Shown here piece by piece: positions 1 through 7,792 of a DNA stretch of 64,000 bases. The notes beneath the pieces were generated by a model that saw nothing but the letters and a program-made list of their open reading frames with translations, did no database searches and had not been told where the DNA came from. The stretch is taken from assembly GCA_022828105.1 (NCBI GenBank), contig JAJEJC010000005.1, positions 372,001-436,000 of the forward strand. The letters are read 5' to 3'. Numbering within the stretch: the stretch's first letter is position 1; each line of letters opens with the position of its first letter. This DNA is from Dehalococcoidia bacterium. GTDB lineage: Bacteria; Chloroflexota; Dehalococcoidia; Bin125. The position numbers and the translations under genes were made by a program.

Positions 1-228
1 CACATCCGTTTCAGGGCCCAGACCGATTGGTGCAACGAAACCAGAACCGAGCTGTGGCTCGATTCCGATTTCCCCAGCCGTGTCCAATTCACGATAGGTG
101 GTGCCTTTGAGGAATTGGGCACCAGCGCAGATGAAGTCACAAAGAGCGCCAATGGTCTGGCTGCCTTGGTGGATACGGCTACTTACGGAATGATCGGTCT
201 CTGCCACTCGATTGGTGAGACTCAATGA
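1..228 (+). CDS. C-terminal part of an unknown protein, cut by the window edge
   Basis: Frame 1 is open from the first base to a TGA at 226-228 and gives the last 75 residues of a protein. It is too short for an ATG-based ORF search because the start lies outside the window. The stop overlaps the ATG of the next gene in an ATGA arrangement, which implies translational coupling and a shared transcript with the two genes downstream. The visible part has no membrane segment and no motif I recognise. Function unknown. That it is coding rests on the open frame and the tight overlap. Confidence 0.6.
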   Translation, partial: HIRFRAQTDWCNETRTELWLDSDFPSRVQFTIGGAFEELGTSADEVTKSANGLAALVDTATYGMIGLCHSIGETQ

Positions 229-1022
229 GCGCGACACGCAGCGGTTGGAAGCCGCGACACGAGCAATGGCCTAGTACGGGCCCGGAGTTCACCCGAGGTA
301 TCGTCTCTGCGCCAGAAGACACGGACCTCGATGCTCTGGCAGAGTACTTCCATCATCATGGCTTGCCGATGTTGGATTTGCACAATCTGCTGGATCGGCT
401 CCGAGCGCAAACCATCTACAGAAGAACTCTGATCACTGCTGATGATCCGGCTGCAGCAACAGCCGGGTGGCAGGATGCCTACCTTTGGGGCGCCCCAAAA
501 GCGGCGGAGTCGACCGATTCAGGGTTTGTTTCTGGTAGCCAGCACATACAGGTTCCCAGATTGATGGGCAAAAGGGAGGCTGTCACACCGATCGAGAAAG
601 GCTCCACGGAACTCGCTGCCAAGAGCAGAGGTGCCGCTACGGATCGGTCTACAACCCTGGAACTCGATCTTGAGCTACTGAATGATGTGGTGAAGCGCAT
701 CTCTTGGACACCCGAGTGCGACGGTTTGGGACACCCGAAACCCGAGATCGTGATGAAGGCGTTAGGGATAGCCGCTCAAGTCCGCGATGTTGCCGATCCA
801 CCTCTTGTTGCCACGACCGAGGATGGCTCGATCATCTTGGAATGGCAACTCCCAAATGACTCGTCGGTAGAGATTTACATGGAGAACGATTCGCCATTCC
901 CCGGCGAGGTGACAGTGGCAAAAGAAGGCGATGACACCGAGTTCACGTTGGAAAACGTGGCGGCTCTGGCTACTCTTCTGCGATCACTCGCGCGCGAGTC
1001 CGTGAGGCACTCGCGCCGCTAA
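225..1022 (+). CDS. Uncharacterised protein, middle gene of a three-gene overlapping operon
   Basis: This gene encodes 265 residues. The start ATG overlaps the upstream stop by four bases, and its TAA overlaps the next ATG by one base (TAATG). The N-terminal half (about 1-140) is low complexity and probably flexible. The C-terminal half (about 145-250) looks folded and includes a segment reading ATTEDGSIILEWQ near 202-214, followed by alternating hydrophobic strands. From memory, that DG-x-I-x-L-E-W pattern recurs in uncharacterised bacterial proteins encoded just upstream of a small partner gene, as here. There is no signal peptide or transmembrane segment. Its composition is less GC-rich than the metabolic genes further right, which suggests acquisition. 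Function not assignable. Confidence 0.7.
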   Translation: MSATRSGWKPRHEQWPSTGPEFTRGIVSAPEDTDLDALAEYFHHHGLPMLDLHNLLDRLRAQTIYRRTLITADDPAAATAGWQDAYLWGAPKAAESTDSGFVSGSQHIQVPRLMGKREAVTPIEKGSTELAAKSRGAATDRSTTLELDLELLNDVVKRISWTPECDGLGHPKPEIVMKALGIAAQVRDVADPPLVATTEDGSIILEWQLPNDSSVEIYMENDSPFPGEVTVAKEGDDTEFTLENVAALATLLRSLARESVRHSRR

Positions 1023-1432
1023 TGGCAGTGTTCCCGCGACTTGACGACGATGAACTGGTGTTTCGGTTGATTCGACCGGGGGCCGTCAATCGAAACGGAA
1101 CGCTATCCAGAGCGGTGTTCAGCGACTCGAGTCCGCCATCTGTTTATGTCAAAAGCCTGATGCCGGGCAACGACGGCGAACGCCTCCACATAGGTAAGTT
1201 CAAGCACTACGGGCGAGGGCTGGTGTCAGTAGGCCTCATTAGGAGTGTGAGAAAGCCGGGCGAGATTGACGTTCGGCTGACTGGAGAAGCTGAATCCCCT
1301 CACGAGGCATTTTGCGATGCTCATGCGGAAGTGATGGGTCCCACCAAGAATGCCGCGAAAAGGTTGAAGAATGCACTCGTAGAGCACGGCAAGATCGAGA
1401 AGCTCCCGCCCGAACATCTGTGGGGGACATAG
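1022..1432 (+). CDS. Uncharacterised 136-residue protein, partner of the preceding gene
   Basis: Starts within the upstream stop codon (one-base overlap), so it is almost certainly translated together with it. The protein opens with an FRLIRPG segment, has a central AVFSD segment, a GLVSVGLI strand, and a C-terminal HAEVMGPTKNAAKRL helix. This order resembles a widespread group of small uncharacterised proteins that travel with the type of gene found upstream. That similarity is from memory and unverified. No catalytic motif, signal peptide or membrane helix is visible. With its neighbours it could form a toxin-antitoxin-like or defence unit, but nothing in the sequence proves this. Decayed transposases follow directly. 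Confidence 0.65.
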   Translation: MAVFPRLDDDELVFRLIRPGAVNRNGTLSRAVFSDSSPPSVYVKSLMPGNDGERLHIGKFKHYGRGLVSVGLIRSVRKPGEIDVRLTGEAESPHEAFCDAHAEVMGPTKNAAKRLKNALVEHGKIEKLPPEHLWGT

Positions 1433-1448
1433 GCAGCCTGACATCCCG

Positions 1449-1800
1449 TTGACGGACGGACTCCACCTGCCAACGTTGAACGTCAACAGATTGCGGGGTG
1501 GCGAGCCACACACACGACTCACCGACCAGCAGCTGGCGCAAATCGAACCCTCGCTGCAGACCCACAAGGCTGAAACCTGCCGCACCGGGATCGACAACCA
1601 TAAGACGATCTATGGCATCCCTAGGGTGCAGGGGAACGGCGGCGTCTGGCGCAATCTGCCAACCGAGTTGGTCAAATGCAACGAGGGCTACCGACGCTTC
1701 AACCGATCCTCGAAGGCCGAAGCCTACGAGCGCATCCCGAAATCCACTCAGCAGGCTGCTGAAGCACAATCGTGCGAGACCATGGAGGAGGTTCCGATCC
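1449..1800 (+). pseudogene. Decayed IS5-family transposase, N-terminal fragment
   Basis: Between about 1518 and 1740 the frame shows the typical start of an IS5-family transposase (DUF4096-like): LTDQQLAQIEPSL, then a segment matching the usual 'one hit per genome' pattern N-G-I-L-x-x-x-R-T-G-A-P-W-R-D-L-P in altered form (GVWRNLPTEL), then YRRFNRSS. Several normally invariant residues have changed and no DDE catalytic core follows. The open frame continues to 2327 only by chance, reading out of phase through the next transposase remnant. I therefore call this an old fragment and not a 292-residue protein. Confidence 0.6.
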
Positions 1801-1851
1801 GATTCTCGAGGGTAGTCTGCGACGAGCGCCGATTCACAGCGGCAAGCGACA

Positions 1852-2482
1852 ATGATGTTGGGAGTGGCGTCGGACGACTTAGTCCAGAAGGACCACCCGC
1901 TCAGGCGGATCAAGCCCCAGGCGGACTCGGCGCTCAGGCGCATGACACTGCAGTTCAACGAGATCCGCGCGGACACGGGACGGCCCTCGATCCCGCGCGA
2001 GCACGTGCTCAAGGCGATCCTGCCAGCGGCCTTCTACACGGTCCCCTCGCAGCGACGGTTCTGCGAGCAGCTGCGCTACATCCTCTTGTTGAAGTGGTTC
2101 CTGGATCCGAACGTCGAGGACGAGCCGTTCCATCCGACCACCCTCACCAAGAACCGCGAGCGGCTGCTGGACCCCGGTGCGGGGCGGGGGCTGCTCAAGG
2201 AAGTGGTCAAGGAGGCGCGTCAGCGGCGGCTACTGTCCCCAGACCACTTCACGATGTAAGGCACGCTGCTCGATGTCTGGGCATCGCACAAGAGCTACCG
2301 CCCACGCGACGAGCCGCCGCCGCATGACGACCAGCGCGGCGGACGCAGCCGGACGCGGAACCCTAAGGGCGAGCGCCGCCGCCGCGAGACGCACAAGCGA
2401 CCACCGATCCCGAAGCCCGGCTCTGCTCTCTCGGCCACGCTCTGAGCAAGGACCGACACGGCTTGGCCGTGGACGTCGAGTG
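1852..2482 (+). pseudogene. Decayed IS1182/IS5-type transposase (DUF772-like N-terminus)
   Basis: Residues of the first frame (1852-2256) match the N-terminal domain of IS1182-like transposases: KDHPLRRIK, GRPSIPREHVLKAIL, FCEQLRYILLLKWFL, LTKNRERLL and LLSPDHFTM. A TAA at 2257-2259 then stands where the family has the first catalytic Asp (usually V-D-G-T-L). After it the same frame continues with GTLLDVWASHKSYRPRDEP. Near 2390 the match jumps one frame to TTDPEARL, followed by LGHALSKDRHGLAVDVE. The usual intervening residues are missing. So there is a nonsense mutation, an internal deletion with frame change, and no C-terminal half. The element is dead. Its 3' end is cut off near 2482 by what looks like another IS end. 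Confidence 0.75.
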
Positions 2483-2540
2483 TCAACATTGTTGTAGAGC
2501 AGCGACTTTGTCAGTCCAACTGAGCAACGATTCTGTCAAT
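2481..2540 (+). repeat. Isolated IS end with two 19-bp direct repeats
   Basis: A segment beginning TGTCAAC interrupts the transposase remnant. It carries two imperfect direct repeats, at 2497-2515 (GAGCAGCGACTTTGTCAGT) and 2522-2540 (GAGCAACGATTCTGTCAAT). They match at 15 of 19 positions with a 25-bp period, and all differences are transitions. Multiple short terminal repeats after a TGT terminus are typical of IS21-family ends, so this is probably a solo or truncated end of another element. The rest of the gap up to 2771 contains no convincing gene. Confidence 0.4.
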
Positions 2541-2771
2541 ATCACCCTGTTCTGATAAGGATGGACCAGGGCGGTCTCGGCGTCCAGGCACCCCGTTGGT
2601 ATGGATGCGGTTGCTCACGGTCGTGCGCGAGAATCCTCACAGTCGAGAGGTCGCCCGCATCGACGGGCCTTGCAGTTGGGCCTGCTGCATCGCCTTCTTG
2701 CGGGCGAGTCGGCGAGACGTGGTCGTCGGCCAACTCATCGCCCTGCATGAGCGGAGTCGCCCGGAGGGGAA

Positions 2772-2819
2772 TGATGATCTGATTTGGCCCCGGTTTGATC
2801 ATCGTAACTGGCCCCACCT
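2772..2819 (+). repeat. Left end of the IS21 element
   Basis: Terminal inverted repeat at 2772-2791, followed by the internal repeat AACTGGCCCCACCT at 2806-2819. The string TTTGATC lies between them, as it does between the two repeats of the right end when that is read on the other strand. Confidence 0.7.
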
Positions 2820-2830
2820 CGCGGATGGGT

Positions 2831-3613
2831 TCAGGTCTGTGGAGCACCTCCTTTGGCGGATTCGGAGAGCCGGAGCCGGTAGGAGTCGGAGCCGGTCTCG
2901 ATGATGTGGGCGCGGAAGGTGAGGCGGTCGACGACGGCGGCGGCGAGGCGGGGATCTTCGAAGGTCTGACCCCATTCGGAGAACGGCGCGTTGGAGGCGA
3001 CGGCGACGGAGGCGCGCTCCTCGCGCTCGGTCAGGATCTGGAAGAGCAGTTCGGCGCCGCGCGGGTCGAGGTGGACGTAGTTGAGTTCGTCCAGGCAGAG
3101 CAGGTCGAGCCGGCCGTAGCGGGCGACGAGGCGTGAGAGCTGGCGCTCGTCGGCGGCCTCGGCGAGTTCGTTGACCAGGGCGGCGGCGGTCGTATAGCGC
3201 ACGCGCGGGCCGCGCTGGCAGGCGGCGATGCCGAGTCCGATCAGCAGGTGCGACTTGCCGGTACCGCTGTCGCCGAGCAGCACGACCGGCTCGGCCGCGT
3301 CGATCCAGTCGCCGCGTTCGAGTGCTGTGAGCAAGGCCGGGTCGACGGAGGGCGCGGCGGAGAGGTCGAAGTCGGCGAGCTGCTTGAGCCGGGGGAAGCG
3401 CGCTTCGCGGATGCGGCGTTCACGGCGCCGGGCGTTGCGGTCCTCGAGTTCGGCGGTCAGCAGCTCGGCCAGGAAGGCGAGATGGCTGAGCCGGTCGCGC
3501 AGGGCCGCTTCGGCCATCGAGTCGGCCTGCTGGCGGACGGTCGGCAGGTGCAGGGCGCGAGCGGCCGACTCGATCGCGAGGCTGGCCGCCTGTTCGGTCA
3601 GGGGTGCGTTCAT
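2831..3613 (-). CDS. istB: IS21-family helper ATPase IstB
   Basis: AAA+ ATPase of 260 residues that acts as helper and target-selection protein for the IstA transposase, related to DnaC. Walker A is GDSGTGKSH near residues 114-122 and Walker B is LLCLDELN near 170-177. A sensor-type VAVASNAP follows near 203-210. Length is normal for IstB. The ATG overlaps the end of istA by four bases, so the two are translationally coupled as is usual in IS21 elements. The C-terminal tail reaches almost to the left inverted end. It lies on the same strand as istA and has no visible frameshift. Confidence 0.93.
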   Translation of the reverse strand: MNAPLTEQAASLAIESAARALHLPTVRQQADSMAEAALRDRLSHLAFLAELLTAELEDRNARRRERRIREARFPRLKQLADFDLSAAPSVDPALLTALERGDWIDAAEPVVLLGDSGTGKSHLLIGLGIAACQRGPRVRYTTAAALVNELAEAADERQLSRLVARYGRLDLLCLDELNYVHLDPRGAELLFQILTEREERASVAVASNAPFSEWGQTFEDPRLAAAVVDRLTFRAHIIETGSDSYRLRLSESAKGGAPQT

Positions 3614-5139
3614 CGGGCGCTCCCCACCAGCAGGCTGTCGTAGCCCGCGAGGCTCGGCGGGGGGCGCTGGAAGCGTTCCAGCCGCGGCGGCGCCGGGGCC
3701 GGGCTCTGACGGCGGCGGTCGGCGATCCGGCGCGCCTCGATCGCGACCAGGGCGGGGTCCGCGGAGCCGGCCTGAGCGACCGCCTCGAGCGCCTCGTGCA
3801 CAGCGTCGAAGGGCAGGCGCCGATGCCAGAGCAGGACCTCGATCAGCGCGCGTGTGCCCTGGGCGTCGCCGAGCCGGCGGCGGGCCCGCTGCCAGAAGCG
3901 CTCGTGCGCGGCCGTGAAGCGGCCTGAGGCCCTCGCCTGGTCGAGGGCGCTGGCGCCGGGCAACGCGCCCGGCTTGCGCAACAGGACTTCGAGGTAGTGG
4001 TCCAGCATCAGCACCTCGGACCCCTTGCGCAGGCTGCGCTCATGCTGGGCGATCAACTGGCCGCCGGCCACGACCTCGAGACTGCCGCCGCCGAGGCGCA
4101 CCTCCACTGAGCGGCCCGCGTACGCGGCGGGCACCGAGTAGCGCGAGCCGTGCACCGAGATCCGCGCCTTGCGGTCGACCTTGGCGCGCAACGGGACGGT
4201 CGGGTCGAACGGGTCGGCGGGCAGCGGGCGCAGCGCCGAGCGCTCCGCCTCCGCCATCTGGCCGACCGTGGCCAGGCGACCGGCGATGTGACGCCCGTCG
4301 TCCATGCGGTCAGCGGCTGCCAGCAGCGCGTTCAACTCGGCCAGGCTTCCGACGCGCGGGACCGGGACCAGGTGACGCCGGCGGAAGCGTCCGACCTCTC
4401 CCTCGACCCCGCCCTTCTCGTGGGCGCCCTCCACGCCCGGCGCACAGAAGAACGCGTCGAAGCCGAAGTGCGAGCGCAGCGCGGTGAAGCGGTCGCTCTC
4501 GACCCGCTCGCGCCCGGCCAGCACGCGCACCACCGCCGCCTTGAGGTTGTCGTAGCGCAGCCGGCCGGGCACCCCGCCGAAGCGCTCGAAGGCGGCCACG
4601 TGGCCTTCCAGGAACGCTTCCTGGCCTTCGCTCGGGAAGCAGACATGCACAGCCCGGCCTGAGTGGGAGAGCCGCATGACGAACATCGAGAGCTCGGTCA
4701 GCGCTCCATCGAGCCAGACGCTGACCCGGCCGAAGTCGACCTCCGCCTCTGCGCCCGGCGGATGCAACTGGGGCACGGTCACGGCCACCTGGCCGGACTC
4801 CAGCTCGCGCCGCACGCGGGCCACGTAGGCGCGCACCGTCGGCTCGGCCACCCTGGCTCCCCGTTCATCAACCAGCCGCTGCCAGATGCGCCGCGCCGTG
4901 TGCCGCTGCTTGCGCGGCGCGCTGAGGTCGGCGACCAGCCACTCGCGGATCGTCTCGTGGTGCGGACCCAGCAGCGGCGCCGGCCGAGGGCAGGGCTGGC
5001 GCGGCGGCGGCAGCGCTGAATGCAACGCCTGACGCACCGTCCGCCGGTGCACACCGTGGCGGCGCGAGAGGCCGCGAATCGACACGCCCTCTTCTCGTCG
5101 GTCTCGTCGGATACGCTCGAACAACTCCACCTTCGACAA
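3610..5139 (-). CDS. istA: IS21-family transposase IstA
   Basis: DDE transposase of 509 residues. The N-terminus (about 1-40) is a helix-turn-helix domain with GVSIRGLSRRHGVHRRTVR. The catalytic core shows the three acidic positions in the expected contexts: Asp in AEVDFG near 134, Asp in RYDNLK near 198, and Glu in GGVEGEVGRF near 249. A beta-barrel-like part with YSVPAAYAG follows. Length and order are normal for the family. It is the first gene of the element and is followed by istB with a four-base overlap. Any promoter must lie within the right terminal repeats (5140-5258). Confidence 0.93.
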   Translation of the reverse strand: MSKVELFERIRRDRREEGVSIRGLSRRHGVHRRTVRQALHSALPPPRQPCPRPAPLLGPHHETIREWLVADLSAPRKQRHTARRIWQRLVDERGARVAEPTVRAYVARVRRELESGQVAVTVPQLHPPGAEAEVDFGRVSVWLDGALTELSMFVMRLSHSGRAVHVCFPSEGQEAFLEGHVAAFERFGGVPGRLRYDNLKAAVVRVLAGRERVESDRFTALRSHFGFDAFFCAPGVEGAHEKGGVEGEVGRFRRRHLVPVPRVGSLAELNALLAAADRMDDGRHIAGRLATVGQMAEAERSALRPLPADPFDPTVPLRAKVDRKARISVHGSRYSVPAAYAGRSVEVRLGGGSLEVVAGGQLIAQHERSLRKGSEVLMLDHYLEVLLRKPGALPGASALDQARASGRFTAAHERFWQRARRRLGDAQGTRALIEVLLWHRRLPFDAVHEALEAVAQAGSADPALVAIEARRIADRRRQSPAPAPPRLERFQRPPPSLAGYDSLLVGSAR

Positions 5140-5200
5140 CTCCTCGTCCTTCGCTGCGGGTAACTCACGATCACCCGAGCCTAGTCACCGGATCGGTCGG

Positions 5201-5258
5201 AGGTGGGGCCACTTCCTAGGATCAAAACGGCCCCAGGTGGGGCCACTTCAGACAATCA
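5201..5258 (+). repeat. Right end of the IS21 element
   Basis: Two exact copies of AGGTGGGGCCACTT (5201-5214 and 5235-5248) with a 34-bp period, ending in the terminal inverted repeat 5239-5258. These are probably transposase binding sites next to the istA start. Confidence 0.7.
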
Positions 5259-5585
5259 CTCCCACCCGGAGGTGGCGCGTGAGTAGAAAGTCAGCTGCAA
5301 CAGGTCGGGCGACGCCTGGAGTTGCCCTCCCTCGTCTAGCATGAATGCCTCCAAAGGAATACCTCTGCACGCGACGGGACCTACACATGCTTCAGCCGCG
5401 AAGGACATTTTGGTGCTCACAGCGCCACCTCCCAGACGAACGTTCGCAGTACAGTCCCTCTTGGCCTACCACCCCAATCCACATTGACCTGCTTGCCCTC
5501 TCCCAGTCCCCCTGCGTGCGCAGGGGCAGGCTCTGACCCGCTCAGGGACCCGCTCGGCTTCTCTGCTTCACGCAGGGGCCCGCTC
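5259..5585. other. Non-coding gap with repeat copy and short hairpins
   Basis: No gene is visible here. It contains one copy of a 64-bp direct repeat (5411-5473, listed separately). From about 5508 to 5600 several short GC palindromes occur, such as CCCCTGCGTGCGCAGGGG and CCGCTTCGCGG, of the kind found in extragenic repeats elsewhere in the window. Confidence 0.5.
5411..5473 (+). repeat. Copy 1 of a diverged 64-bp direct repeat
   Basis: Aligns in the same orientation with 9201-9264, with about eight substitutions and one single-base gap. The last 15 bases, TCTTGGCCTACCACC, are identical. The two copies bracket the methylase/ParB-like cassette, so they could be remnants of attachment sites or of the ends of a mobile element. 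Confidence 0.6.
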
Positions 5586-5873
5586 CTACTCCGCTTCGCG
5601 GAGGGGTGGGAGATTGTCGACGATCTTCATCGTCTCGACGCTGACGGTGGTGACCCGCTTGATCAGGTCGACGTTGTAGCGGGGGTTGGGCGGGTCGAGC
5701 TCCAGGCCCCAGTCATTGACGTCGTTGACGATGCCGGAGGCCTTGTCGACACGGATGCGGTAACGGTCGATCAGCCACTCCAGCGCGGTGCGGGGACCGA
5801 CGACGTAGCGATGCGCCTTAGAGAGTGAATGACCAACGTGATCGGCTACCCGCACTGCCGTCAGCGGATCCAA
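5586..5873 (-). pseudogene. C-terminal remnant of a large helicase-type restriction protein (type ISP-like)
   Basis: The last ~75 codons read YVVGPRTALEWLIDRY, then KASGIVNDVNDW, PRYNVDLIKRVTTVSVETM and IVDNLPPL. This is the signature C-terminus of very large (about 1,500-residue) predicted helicase/nuclease-methylase proteins of the type ISP or COG4889 class. Everything upstream is missing: only about 20 unrelated residues separate the match from a possible TTG start at 5873, and the dam-like gene ends 69 bp further upstream. So the gene has lost about 95% of its length. Its position suggests it was once the last gene of the leftward cassette and supplied the helicase/nuclease activity. Confidence 0.7.
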
Positions 5874-5942
5874 GCAATGGGGGTGAACGATCCCTCGTTG
5901 CCGCTTTGAGAAACTCCAGCCAGCCTGGGTGAGTGTGCTGGC

Positions 5943-6812
5943 TCATTTGGGTCGGTCGCCGGCCAGACTCAGGGCCAAAGGCGTACGTAGAGCCTTGGGC
6001 GTGATCAGGACCTCCTCACCCTGACGTCGTTCCGCTGCGGTGTAACGCAGCGAGAAGCTCTGGATGTTCGCCCATTCCTCGTAGAGATTGCGAACCTCCG
6101 GGCAGTCGTCATAGGTCAGTACCCAGACTGCGCTGTCGCCAATGCCCCGCAGCTTCTCGGCGAGGCGCTCGTGGTAATCGGGAAGTGGGACGTTCAGATA
6201 CAGCCTCGATCCCTTGCCGTAGTAAGGCGGGTCGATGAAGAACATCGTCGAAGCCCGGTCCAGTGTCCCGATGAATTCGATGCCATCGAGGCCCGTAACA
6301 CCAATCTGCTGGCGATGTTCCGCGACCCGCTGCAAGCGCTCGCGCAGCTTTGGCCGATTGAAGCGGGCACTGATCTTCCACGGCCCGCTCTGGTCGAGTC
6401 CGCCGATGACACCGCCATCCTTGATGATTCCCGACCGATTGCAGCGGTTGAGGTAGAACGCCGAGAAACCGAGTTCCAGGCGCGATGGTCCGCCAGCCCG
6501 GTAGATGTCCCGCTGCCTGATCCACTCTTCTACCGACACGGGGCGCTCGTCGAGCAGGTTGAGCAGCGCCTCGCTCTCATGGACCGCGGACTGCCAGAAG
6601 GCGTGGATCGCTGGGTCAAAGTCATTGATGTGGATCTTCTGCGTCTGGCCGTGGTACAGCAAGGAGAGCGAAGCGCCTGCGCCTCCTGCGAACGGCTCGG
6701 CGACGGCGTGGTCGCAGAGCTCATTCAAGCCCCGTATCTCACCTAGGACGCCGGCCAAAGAGGACTTTCCGCCGGGGTAGCGGAGGGGACTTGCGATCCT
6801 CATACCCACCAT
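5943..6812 (-). CDS. DNA adenine N6-methyltransferase, D12/Dam class
   Basis: Encodes 289 residues. The AdoMet-binding start PLRYPGGKSSL lies near 9-19, the F-x-G-G motif (EPFAGGAGASLSLL) near 38-51, and the catalytic DPPYYGKGSRLY near 193-204. All are typical of D12-class methylases that transfer methyl to adenine N6. The length suits one complete domain. It lies 27 bp downstream of the unknown gene at 6840 and is co-directional with the ParB-like gene, so the three probably form one transcript. As part of a cassette with a helicase remnant, it is more likely a protective methylase of a restriction-type system than a housekeeping Dam. An alternative start is the ATG three codons in. Confidence 0.9.
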   Translation of the reverse strand: MVGMRIASPLRYPGGKSSLAGVLGEIRGLNELCDHAVAEPFAGGAGASLSLLYHGQTQKIHINDFDPAIHAFWQSAVHESEALLNLLDERPVSVEEWIRQRDIYRAGGPSRLELGFSAFYLNRCNRSGIIKDGGVIGGLDQSGPWKISARFNRPKLRERLQRVAEHRQQIGVTGLDGIEFIGTLDRASTMFFIDPPYYGKGSRLYLNVPLPDYHERLAEKLRGIGDSAVWVLTYDDCPEVRNLYEEWANIQSFSLRYTAAERRQGEEVLITPKALRTPLALSLAGDRPK

Positions 6813-6839
6813 CGTCCCACTATTGCGACTGCGGTGTTC

Positions 6840-7787
6840 TCACGATGATGACCCGAGTGCCGCAACGGTCCATGATGAGCAGCGGGCCACGAGTTCGTCG
6901 TCGAGATCGCCGAGCAGCCGCGCAATTCGTAGGCGGTCGAACAGAAGTTGTCGCTCGTGCCGTGCGTCGATTTCCCAATGCGGCTCTCCGATTTGCCTCG
7001 GGACGAAGAAAGCCGCGAACGGCGAAAACGCCGGCGGTTCTAGCATCCACGACCGACAGAAATGAGAAGGCTGGAGTTCAGTGATCTTGCCTCTCCAATT
7101 CTGGCCTGCGGCACATTGGCCGAACACGCTCATCTGGTTCAGACGACCGTCTTCGAACGGCACCCACACCGCGAGATCGAGTCCGGCGTCCTTCATGTCT
7201 GACGCCTTCATTCTATCGGCGCAGCCGCCCCCCTCACCCATCATCCCGCACAGGTCATCGATCGCCTGCCGGAACGACCGCAGAGTCTGTGGCCGCGGGA
7301 ACCCGAAATTGAACGAGCGCACGCTGGGCGCGCCGCCGAGGTACTTGACCAATGCGGCCGCGCTAAGCTTCTCGAACAGCGAACTGCCTTCCAAGGTTCC
7401 GTCGAACAGCGGCCCGAAGTGTGTGAGCGCCGCGAGGAAGGCATATGGGGATGCCAAGGCCCATTCCTCCGCGGTGAGCAAAGAGCCGTCCACGCTGAAC
7501 GGGTAGGCTGCTCCGACCATCTCCTCGCGCTCCGCAAGCAGTTCGAAAGCGGCATCTGCGACTGCTTCGAGTTCGTCATCCTCGGTCTCAACGGGTTCAT
7601 CGAGCGGCTCGTCGTCGTCGAGTTCGTCGGCCTCGCCGACTGCGTCGATCGAGCCGGCACGGCTGATTGCGTTCGTCAGATCGTGACCCGAACTCTCCGA
7701 GTCGCCAGCGACGATCGCTGTCAGTTCGAGCCAATCAGCGTGCGCGATTGCACCAGACGAGACTTCTGGGGCGCGTAATGTCGGCAG
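6840..7787 (-). CDS. Uncharacterised cassette protein, possible restriction-type nuclease fold; non-ATG start
   Basis: The frame clearly encodes protein for about 90 residues upstream of the first ATG (7520): LPTLRAPEVSSGAIA, ADWLELTAIVAG and a long acidic stretch (roughly 7560-7640). No ATG, GTG or TTG exists in that stretch. The best start is CTG at 7785-7787, nine bases after an AAGGAG that lies inside the end of the ParB-like gene. ATA at 7794-7796 is a second option. The protein (about 315 residues) is soluble. It contains AGLDLAVWVPFEDG and MSVFGQCAAGQNWRGKITELQP near the C-terminal third. The Asp followed by a G-Q-C strand vaguely recalls the D-x(n)-Q-x-K core of Mrr-like nucleases, with Lys missing. 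That link is speculative. I recall the family as an uncharacterised companion of ParB-like proteins. Confidence 0.75.
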   Translation of the reverse strand: MPTLRAPEVSSGAIAHADWLELTAIVAGDSESSGHDLTNAISRAGSIDAVGEADELDDDEPLDEPVETEDDELEAVADAAFELLAEREEMVGAAYPFSVDGSLLTAEEWALASPYAFLAALTHFGPLFDGTLEGSSLFEKLSAAALVKYLGGAPSVRSFNFGFPRPQTLRSFRQAIDDLCGMMGEGGGCADRMKASDMKDAGLDLAVWVPFEDGRLNQMSVFGQCAAGQNWRGKITELQPSHFCRSWMLEPPAFSPFAAFFVPRQIGEPHWEIDARHERQLLFDRLRIARLLGDLDDELVARCSSWTVAALGSSS

Positions 7788-7792
7788 GACTG

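Larger units (their letters stand above)
2772..5258 (-). mobile_element. IS21-family insertion sequence, apparently complete
   Basis: A 2.49-kb element holding istA and istB in the leftward orientation between inverted ends. The left end (2772-2791) and the complement of the right end (5239-5258) agree at 16 of 20 positions, both starting TGAT and ending TGGCCCC. Inside the ends are further copies of a 14-bp repeat: AGGTGGGGCCACTT at 5201-5214 and 5235-5248, and its complement with one mismatch at 2806-2819. Multiple end repeats are characteristic of IS21. Both transposition genes are open with their motifs intact, so the element may still be active. I could not find a target-site duplication at these exact borders; the boundaries could be off by a few bases. 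Confidence 0.85.

Noticed and set aside
1449-2327. A single 292-residue protein
   Set aside because: Its first half is a decayed IS5-type transposase and its second half reads out of phase through another transposase remnant, giving an Ala/Arg/Gly-rich nonsense tail.
2542-2771. A gene between the IS remnants and the IS21 element
   Set aside because: Open frames on both strands overlap one another, cross the IS21 end and show no recognisable motif.
2765-5265. Target-site duplication of the IS21 element
   Set aside because: The bases next to the inferred ends (GGGGAA on the left, CTCCC on the right) do not match; either the border is off or the duplication has decayed.
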